A program made the position numbers and the translations under genes. A DNA stretch of 64,000 bases, taken from assembly GCA_944470555.2 (NCBI GenBank), contig OX104134.1:98512701-98576700 (forward strand). Direction: 5' to 3'. The notes under the pieces were generated by a model. That model had not been told where the DNA came from, made no database searches, and saw only the letters and a program-made list of their open reading frames with translations. Each line of letters begins with the position of its first letter. Within the stretch, counting starts at the first letter, position 1. Positions 56,977 to 64,000 of this stretch are shown here, one piece after another. The DNA is from Heterobilharzia americana (taxonomy: Eukaryota; Platyhelminthes; Trematoda; Strigeidida; Schistosomatidae).

Positions 56977-57662
56977 ACCGCACCAACAACTGCAACAACA
57001 ACAACAAACTCCAATCACCATCAGCGGGAGAAACCTAAAGAAAGTAACCTCCTTCAGCTATCTAGGAAGAACTGTTTCAACTACAGGCGGCGGTGGCACA
57101 GACGATGTCAAAGTCAGCCAGGATGGGAAAAGCAAGACAGGCATTCATTAGCCTGAAACCAGTGTGGAGATCTTCTGCACTCAGCATAAAGCGTTAACAG
57201 GATACAGATTTTCAACATCAACGTCAAGTCAGTGCTTCTGCATGGCTCAGAGACTTGGCGCGTTACGAAAGGGATTTCCAATAAACTACAGACATTCATC
57301 AACAACTGTTTACGCTCGCCACTGAAGATCAGATGGCCAGAAAGAATAAACAACGAGGGGCTCTGAGAACGAACCAACCAAGAAGCTATCGCTCAACAAA
57401 TATGCAGAAGGAAGCGGAGATGGATTGAGCATACACTGAGAAGGTCGACTGAGGACATCACGCGTCAGGCCAGTTGCTCGAGTGGAATCCCTATGGGAAG
57501 CAACGAGTTGGGCGTCGCAGCTGATGGCGACATGAAGGAGATCGTGCGAGGAGGAAATGAGAGCTTCTGGGCTGTCGTGGAACCAGGTTCAAAAGATTGT
57601 AGATAACAGAGTTGAATGGAGACGTGCTACTGAATCCCTATGTTCCATTAGGAACCCAAGAG

Positions 57663-57693
<31 letters not shown>
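56977..57693 (+). pseudogene. 5'-truncated RTE-clade LINE (3' end only)
   Basis: About 717 bp matching the last part of the element at 12.03-15.26 kb, on the + strand. It starts within the CAN-repeat stretch (CAACAACAACAACAAACTCC) and runs through SFSYLGRTVSTTGG (57045-57085) and a region matching ALSMRNKIRIFNTNVKSVLL. It continues through the C-terminal EWNPYGKQRVGR, and ends with (TAA)n at 57663-57692. The C-terminal frame shift junction GGCCAGTTGCTCGAGTGG equals that of the 12-kb copy. Frames are broken by small changes. The 5' truncation and flanking duplications are what target-primed reverse transcription leaves. Confidence 0.9.
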
Positions 57694-57760
57694 TTTAGTA
57701 GATAGTTGATTTTGTGAAAAGAAATATGCAATTAACATTTAATGTATACCATATCGAAAT
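57694..57760 (+). repeat. right copy of the 67-bp target-site duplication
   Basis: Starts directly after the (TAA)n tail with TTTAGTAGATAGTTGATTTT. See 56910-56976. Confidence 0.85.
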
Positions 57761-58533
57761 TAATACTTTCATGAAGGATAAGGAAATATTATATTGAACT
57801 GTGGTTAAGGGCAAATATCTAAGGATTTAGAACAATCCCGAGGAATAGGAGAAATGTTTTCACAACCGTGATTATACAGAAAAATAAACTTTTGACCTAA
57901 TTTCTCCTCCCTTTTCGTTCCCACGAGATCAGAACACCTCAGAAGATATTGCAGGAAAATATAGAAGTGAAGGTCGGACTTGATCTCCGTAAAGTCTTAG
58001 CTCTGGCATTGAGTGGTCAGCTCCTTGAACCGACCCTCAGAAGAATTGATGTACGCATCATCAGTTGACTTATTCAAACGATGACTGGACAGGGATGGAG
58101 ATCTACTGGGAAATGATTAATGTAGACTCAAAGCCTTCTATCCTTAAACTACAAATCTGAAACTGGCGTCACACGACTGCATGGAAGCCGCTTCTTCAAC
58201 TTATCACATATTCAAGTAATAAACGGAAACAAATTAAATCACGTTGTCTACACTCACAAAAATAGAAAACAACATCATGGGATGTCAGAAGGGTGGTGGC
58301 AATCAGCAAACGTCATGCTTCACTTATTAAGGTTCTGTGCTTGTTGTCACTCGTTAGCATGGCGTATTTTCAAACTAAACAAAACCTAAGTCCCTAAAAT
58401 ATTGGAACCGGTGTTACCATGTGCTACAGAACAATAGAGTAGACAACATGAAATGGGTTACTGTTGATTGATATGTTTATATTCTCGTAATCATCACTTA
58501 ACTGATTATAAACTGTGATCCTAATGTCTACAG
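57761..58533. other. no gene recognised
   Basis: AT-rich; nothing recognised. Confidence 0.4.
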
Positions 58534-58617
58534 AACCATGAAGAAGTAATTGACCTAGAACTCTTGTATGTTGATGGTTATGAACAAGACCAGTTGATAA
58601 ATGTGAAGAGGCACAGG
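58534..58617 (+). CDS. candidate internal exon of an unidentified gene
   Basis: 84 bp, exactly 28 codons in phase 0. The acceptor is ATCCTAATGTCTACAG and the donor AGG|GTCAGT (C at +3 is unusual). It reads NHEEVIDLELLYVDGYEQDQ then LINVKRHR. The strongly acidic then basic sequence does not look like chance. It would join in frame to 55151-55255. The frame stays open past the donor to 58860, which is either coding or chance. No family recognised. Confidence 0.33.
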
Positions 58618-60090
58618 GTCAGTTATTGGTTTGAATCTGACTTTGAAAGCTTGGTGATATCTGTACTTACACTACAGAGCGAGTCATACTTCAATATTCA
58701 AACGGACACTTCTTTCACTTGGTTACTGGAAGGGTTTGCATGGAACGGATATTCAGAATTTTACACCTGCATTTTATTTGTTATATTCAGCTTAGTCAAC
58801 ATGGGTGCAGTTGAAATGTGTAAGCTGTCTGCTCCTTGGATAACCAGTGAAATTATATGATACAACCCCACCTCTTTTCCTTTTATTATAACAACAGACA
58901 AACGTTTGAATCCTGTCCATTTTTGTTGGTCAGTCAGAATCCTGATATCTTATGTATATGATGATTCCTGCAGACTGAGAGAATCGAACACTTCACTTTT
59001 CTATCAGTTAACCATGCAGCGTTCCCTTTATCTGAGTGGTATAAAAAGGTTTTAAACTTCAGAGAACTTATAAGACCTAAAATGCTTCACTTAAATTCAT
59101 CTACACATACTGAAAGTGTTCATGAGCGTTCTTAGCAAAGTTATTCTGTTCATTTTTTAAGCCTTGAGTTAACTATTGTTTAGCGATAACCCTAAAATCC
59201 TCAAGATTTTTTTTTATTGCCTGTAATAATCCACTTTCTTACTGTCGCTGAAAAGACTACAAGTCACTTATTTCGTAGTTGAATAAATACATCAACCTGT
59301 GTTTATCCATCTGCTCTGAGCTGTTTCACTTGAGGGCTAGACCTTGAATTGCATGTCAAACAATGACTACAAGAGCATTTTTCCAGACGCTTGTCTTTAT
59401 TGTGACAATGATTGTTTTGTCATTCGAAGGAATCATCAAAATTCATGGTGCAGAACATAACTAATTATCGCTGTATGATCGAATAGACTTTAACACCAAT
59501 TAAACGTAGAACGCGTTTCTTGATCCTCACAAAACTTTGAAGAAGGTTCCAAATTCGAAAATCTTAATAGTTATATTTTTTTTCTCATAAACTACGTGTA
59601 ACTTTTTACAAGTTTGTTCTCTTTGTACTAGCCGGTATAAAACTGAATTTTTGACAGGAATGAATGAATGAATTATTGTAAAGAACCAAACTTCTTTCTT
59701 AGAATCATGTTCAGTGTTTGATCACGAATAAAGAGCCAATATTTTCGGATAAAAAAACTTCAGTAATATCTAATACTACAGCCTTGAATGATTGTATATT
59801 ATACCACATTGTTTTGAAAAACTCATTTACCCCTAAAATGAGGCACTTAAGAATTAAACTGCCTGCTGTGTTTTCATCAACTTGACAAGAACAATGTTTT
59901 TAGAATTGATTGAATTCACATTTATTCTCCTCAGCTGCAAACACCCTGGAATAAATAGGGCTGGTAAAGTGAGTCTGTGTAGGACACCTGTTTGTGGGTT
60001 TTTGGAAGATCACACTTCAAAAAGTAGACGGAAAACTGTAGACCTCAAGTCATAATAAGTATGATTGTCAGTCAGCTTTTTCTCCAACAG
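58618..60090. other. no gene recognised
   Basis: AT-rich; no repeat or exon-like block that I can defend. Confidence 0.4.
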
Positions 60091-60240
60091 GTTTCACAGA
60101 AGGGCTATGACCTCTCTATTTTCAACTTTTTTTTAATCCTAAGCATTAGCACTACGCAAAGACTTTTATCCGGTCTCACTTCAAATAGATTGTTTCCGCC
60201 TCTCGCTGAGATTGAAAAGCATTTCTTTATTCGTCAGAAA
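60091..60240 (+). other. candidate exon (150 bp), weak
   Basis: Good acceptor (GTCAGCTTTTTCTCCAACAG) and a weaker donor (AAA|GTATAT), with 50 codons in phase 0. The first half is hydrophobic (SIFNFFLILSIS), the second reads SNRLFPPLAEIEKHFFIRQK. Could be chance. Confidence 0.2.
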
Positions 60241-61383
60241 GTATATATAATTTCATTGTCAACGAAACTGAGTATTAACTAGAGATATCAACACGTATGG
60301 ATTTCAACTAACTTCTGTCTTCGTTCCCCAGCAGTAAATCAGAGAGTCAGTAGTGAATGTATCCCATTGGTGCTTCATAACTGTATCCGCCTGGGTTTCT
60401 TTGGAACGTGGAATTCGAAGTCAAGAGATAGTGTTTCGGTTTTTGCAAACTGCTAATTTGAAAATATGATAAATCGCGCATAAATATTTCTTAGCACTTT
60501 AGGAGTAAGACATATGATTCTCTTTTCAGCAAACAAAGGCTTCTGAAGAGTATTTTCGATCAGTTTTGATGCTTTCATCCTAAGAAAACGGACGATTCTG
60601 CTCAACTTAGCTCCGCCTAAGAATATTAGCCAGCACTGAAACAAATTTGTTCACTTCAGACTTCAAAAGTGAAAATGAATGGTTTGTGGATTTAGAATAA
60701 AACTTGACAATCTTTCAGAGATTTCTACACTCTGACGAAAGCTTATAACAACGTAAGGCGTTTGAAGAGCTATCGGGGAAAAGAGTTCATCTGCAGACAA
60801 ACTTCAAAAACTTTGGTCTTGGTAGACTTTCAGTGTTTTCTGTAACAAAGCATCACTCTCTCGTTAACGGGATAATGCTTTGGCAGGTGGAAATCAAAGT
60901 TAAGGACTTGTCTGGCCAGAATTTAGACGGCTGCTAAACTGTTTTGTTCATATATAGCATTAGCACAACAATATGTCATACAAGTACTATTTCTTACACC
61001 TGCTGTCAAAATTCTAGAATCCTCCTCCAAACTATTTATAAATAAACTTTATCACCATTATTCATATTGCTAACAGTTTTTCTGAACCAGTTTTGCTGTT
61101 GCGTTTGTCTATTTGGCTCAATGTACACTTACAGTTACTTTGTTTTAGCACTAAAGTATGGTTTTCTCGCTTTATGACAAACTAATTCTTTATTTATTCT
61201 AGACTGTTCGCAGCTGAAGAGAAGTCACGAAGTAAATAAATAAGAGCTGACAGTTTTGCGAGTCTTATTCTTATTGCTTTGTCGAATAAGATAAAGGGAA
61301 CACATTATACGACTCTACTTAATATTTTCTCAAGAAATAAGTGATATGCTTAAGCTCAAAATTCAAGGACATCTAATTTCATG
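60241..61383. other. no gene recognised
   Basis: AT-rich. A possible terminal exon at 61206 (acceptor TCTTTATTTATTCTAG, reading LFAAEEKSRSK then stop, AATAAA a few bases on) does not share phase with the 60.09-kb block. Confidence 0.3.
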
Positions 61384-61597
61384 TATTGATTGGTCACGGG
61401 AGTTTAACCAATTTCATATTGTCTAGTCCTGAGTGCAGACCAAATTCTATCTATCATATTTGCAATGTGTCAACCAAGCTAGGAAGCTCAGCATCGCGGT
61501 GAACATTGCCACATTGCAAATACGATAGATAGAATTCGGTCTGCACTCAGGAATGGACAACATAAGATTGGTTGCACTCCCGTGACCAATCAATATA
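61384..61597. repeat. inverted repeat, arms about 88 bp
   Basis: The left arm 61384-61471 and right arm 61509-61597 are reverse complements with few mismatches (TATTGATTGGTCACGGGAGT; CTGAGTGCAGACC; ATTCTATCTATC; TTTGCAATGTG). The loop is about 38 bp. Part of the left arm (CAATTTCATATTGTCTAGTC) also occurs at 41354. The open frame across it is accidental. Confidence 0.85.
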
Positions 61598-61611
61598 TGT
61601 AAGCCAGTCCT

Positions 61612-61790
61612 ACAGGAGGTCAACCGCGGCCCGAATAGCTCAGTGGTAAAGTCTCTGACTACAGCACTGGATGGCGTGGGTTCAGATCTCAGGCGGGACA
61701 TCAGTTCCGTCAAGGTTGCAGATATGTCTTGCTGACGAGTGCCAAAAAACACAAAACCTAGATCTGGGGCTTCCTGCCGATCGCCTCCAA
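61612..61790 (+). repeat. third tRNA-headed family with hammerhead-like core
   Basis: The tRNA-like head 61629-61697 starts GCCCGAATAGCTCAGTGGTA (A-box), has GGGTTCAGATCTC (B-box), and ends CAGGCGGG, so GCCCG and CGGG can pair as an acceptor-like stem. About 35 bp on lie CTGACGA (61732-61738), stem II GTG 61739-61741 with CAC 61750-61752, then AAAA (61753-61756) where GAAA is required. It is one base (G12) away from an intact core strand pair. The cleavage side is unclear. Confidence 0.6.
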
Positions 61791-61979
61791 CCGACTAACA
61801 TCTAATTTCGTCGAAAAAATTGCAAAACATTCAACCATTTTTATTTTCAAATTACCTTGAACAGACGTTATAGTAAATAAAACTTTAGTTTGCCTATGGA
61901 TTTATAAAAACTGTTCGATTGATAGTCTGCTTTTTATCAAGAGACGTTAAGATCTTATTATATTTAGTATCATATAACT
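61791..61979. other. no gene recognised
   Basis: AT-rich spacer. Confidence 0.4.
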
Positions 61980-62110
61980 GCAAATGACTGAGGAGTACAA
62001 CACTAGGATGACACAGCTGTGCGAAACGTTTTGGTTTTCATCAGTTCCCGAATCAGTGTCAATTCATAATGAATACCTACTTGAAATCAACAAACCCTTA
62101 CTAACATCAA
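61980..62110 (+). repeat. second-family SINE, ribozyme and tail
   Basis: CTGAGGA near 61989, then a decayed GACA in place of GAAA, CAGCTGTG, GTTTTGGTTTTCATCAG and the tail CATAATGAATACCTACTTG. The head is missing. Confidence 0.5.
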
Positions 62111-62934
62111 AATGAAATAGATTGTATTAGCTTTTGTTCAAAACAGCTAATTTTAAATGTATTCTCGCTTCAATTTACCAACACATCAGTGGGATATGAG
62201 TGAAATTCTGCAATGTTATGATTCTCAGTTTTCCGTCGTTTATTGTACCTAATGGATGAGCTATTACTCGTATTTGGGTACCTTGATATTACCAAGGGTT
62301 GGGTTTGTGTCTCAGTGGAAACAACTTTACTCCCTGGAAAACAGAGAGGATGAGAGAGTCGACAAGTTCGTAAAAAGAATAAACTCACCTTCTACACTTC
62401 ATTGCTGACAATTGTAGCGAAAATGTTTCGAATTGTAAGAATCTCAGTAAAGAAATTTGAGGTGTACGCACAGACAGTTAAACGAAACCTGGCTACTAAT
62501 GGAAAATGTGGGCTGTGTTGTTGAATTCCTTAACTAGCAAAGTTAAAATCAAATATGTCCCATACTTCCAAATTTTAGTTGTTAACGAATTTGCAGCAAA
62601 TTCCAGATATCTTACGGTTAGCTTGAGAATCCTTTTTTTTATAGTGGCTTCTCAACAAACAAGTATCAAGTGTGAAAAACTGACAAGTACAAGAAACTTT
62701 ATCTCAGCATAGTATGAAGGATAGATAAATAGACCATATCAACGTAGTACCTCATATACAGGTTCATCGACTCAAGTTTCCATATACCACAGTAGTGAAT
62801 AAAGAACAAGTGGACATAAAAGAAGTAACATCAGCGAAGATAAAGTTGGGTGACGGAATGAAAAATTTGAAGCTAACGTTTAGTGCAAATACTAATGCTT
62901 CAGAAGACGTCAAAGAGTGAATACACCTAATCCA
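62111..62934. other. no gene recognised
   Basis: AT-rich; short chance frames only. Confidence 0.4.
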
Positions 62935-63290
62935 CTGTCAACGATTTTTAGCCATGTCACCAATAGTCCTTGACCACTGATTCCTATCGTCATGTGTACC
63001 TAAGCCAAGCAGTCTACATCCCCCAAAATGCCTCAGACCAATAATCGGGAACTTCATCGACTGGTCCCACATCTTCGTCTGGTCATTCTGAACCCTTTTA
63101 CAACATGATCTATCCTCTCCCAACATTGGGTGTCGAGGTAGGGGTCGGCTTGGTATATGCAGCACATGTCCAAGTCATCTCAGTCGACTAAGATTCACAA
63201 CTTCGTCAACTGACTTGACTTTCTTGCCTAATATCCTTCGCCTAACCTCAACCTTATCAACACAGACAGGTGAAAGTAAGCGAAATGACT
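62935..63290 (-). pseudogene. C-terminal fragment of another LINE protein
   Basis: The - strand reads VEVRRRILGKKVKSVDEVVN (63260-63200), LSRLR, a TGA where Trp is expected, LGHVLHIPSRPLPRHPMLGE, then QTKMWDQSMKFP, LRHFGGCRLLGLGTHDDRNQ and WSRTIGDMAKNR. 'RLRWLGHVLRMP ... R.DRxxW' is the usual end of several schistosome LINE proteins, a basic tail behind the RT. It differs from the tail of the RTE copies here (WIGHTLRRP...), so it is a different LINE family. The RT domain is absent. Apart from the TGA the stretch is open for about 110 codons. Confidence 0.7.
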
Positions 63291-63429
63291 GAATTTTACA
63301 AAATAAAATATGAAGAAGTTTTACGCAAGTGAAGACCAGACAAAATAAAGAGTTGGTCAAATTTGTATCCATCATATTATTCAAATATGCAAATATCATG
63401 ACTATGAGCGTGATAAAAAAACACAACAA
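63291..63429. other. no gene recognised
   Basis: AT-rich stretch upstream of the LINE fragment. Confidence 0.35.
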
Positions 63430-63660
63430 TATTTCAAGTTAGTATCCCGCATGCACTGATATAAGTTGGAAAATCATTGAAAACTATTTAGAAAAATGTG
63501 TAGATCATTTGATTCTCACCTAGTGGCTAAATGATGAAGTGCTCACCACAAGACTTGCCACTTGTTGGCTCTATCCATTATAAAGTTATTAGTACGCACA
63601 ATTCAGGAGTCTTGGCTTAGATGAAACAACTTTTCACTTCCTCTTGGTATTCACTGTTAC
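63430..63660 (+). repeat. second-family SINE mosaic, decayed
   Basis: A tail-like block on the - strand (63470-63435) is followed by a + strand head CCTAGTGGCTAAATGATGAAG (63519), a weak B-box, AGATGAAACAACTTTTCACT (ribozyme 3' half, decayed) and a TATTCACTG end. The opposed orientations resemble 8.0-8.2 kb. Confidence 0.45.
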
Positions 63661-64000
63661 TCCAACTAATATCGTGTGAAATCAAAATGTCTGTACTAAC
63701 TAAGAATTAGAAAGTGGGATTAAACAGTAAGGTCTACTGCATGATACATGATAATTAAGTGCTTATGCATTTTGTAAATTATAGGAATTTGAAGTATTTC
63801 AATTCTTGAAGTGAATGATAAATTATTATTCTGAAAAACGTCTATAACGACTTGTGAAATCATTCAATATAACATTTTCTAATGCAGTCTTATTTTACTA
63901 ATATCTTATTTTATCCCATGCCCTTTAGGCAGTAGGACTGTTTTCCACAATGTCATTTGAAATGGTCCTAATGGGAAGTAAATCTAAGTTGTCACTGAAT
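63661..64000. other. no gene recognised
   Basis: AT-rich to the end of the window. Confidence 0.4.

Noticed and set aside
61629..61697. Functional tRNA gene
   Set aside because: A- and B-box-like words and a partial acceptor-like pairing are present, but the stems do not close fully and it is followed by the SINE body; better read as a tRNA-derived head.
61447..61752. 101-codon - strand frame as a gene
   Set aside because: It runs across an inverted repeat and a tRNA-headed SINE; no protein motif.
1..64000. CRISPR array, bacterial operons, riboswitches or phage attachment sites
   Set aside because: The sequence is eukaryotic; no regularly spaced short repeats or bacterial gene organisation are present.

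Overview
The window reads as repeat-dense, AT-rich intergenic or intronic DNA from a eukaryote, almost certainly a blood fluke (genus Schistosoma). Three things point there. There are several copies of a tRNA-headed SINE carrying a hammerhead ribozyme motif, the Sm-alpha type known from Schistosoma. There are several copies of an RTE-clade LINE of the SR2/SjR2 type. There are many Penelope-like element (PLE) remnants with GIY-YIG endonuclease motifs. No complete host gene is visible. At best there are a few isolated exon-like blocks on the + strand (55.15, 58.53, and more weakly 17.74, 19.30 and 60.09 kb). The species cannot be fixed from the sequence alone.

Layout: 0-5.1 kb holds two PLE remnants (0.9-2.0 and 4.6-5.1 kb, - strand) plus SINE pieces. 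5.3-10.1 kb is SINE-rich: a full Sm-alpha-type unit at 7.4-7.7, a second tRNA-headed family at 5.3, 8.0 and 8.4, and an inverted Sm-alpha pair at 9.8-10.1. 10.4-15.3 kb holds a PLE fragment, a 5'-only RTE piece and the best element of the window, a nearly full-length RTE LINE (12.03-15.26, - strand). 15.4-27 kb is mostly featureless, with an AGT-rich microsatellite and copies of the second SINE family. 27.2-33.2 kb holds a PLE 3' half, an old LINE reverse-transcriptase (RT) scrap and an internal RTE fragment. 36.05-38.95 kb is a second, heavily broken RTE copy (+ strand). 40.5-41.4 kb is a long palindrome. 42.0-45.9 kb holds another PLE fragment and a dense SINE cluster. 47.5-47.7 kb is a hairpin with perfect 47-nt arms. 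50.5-52.9 kb is a nearly complete PLE. 56.9-57.8 kb is a 5'-truncated RTE copy flanked by a 67-bp duplication. 61.4-63.7 kb holds an inverted repeat, a third tRNA-headed family and a LINE C-terminal fragment.

How the parts relate: the RTE and PLE copies are, or were, autonomous sources of reverse transcriptase. The tRNA-headed units code for no protein and must have used such enzymes in trans. The most unusual theme is that hammerhead-like cores (CTGANGA ... GAAA ... GTC) sit just downstream of the tRNA-like head in three different repeat families, not only in the known Sm-alpha type, and a similar core lies upstream of a PLE fragment. All boundaries were read by eye; no alignment or database search was run.
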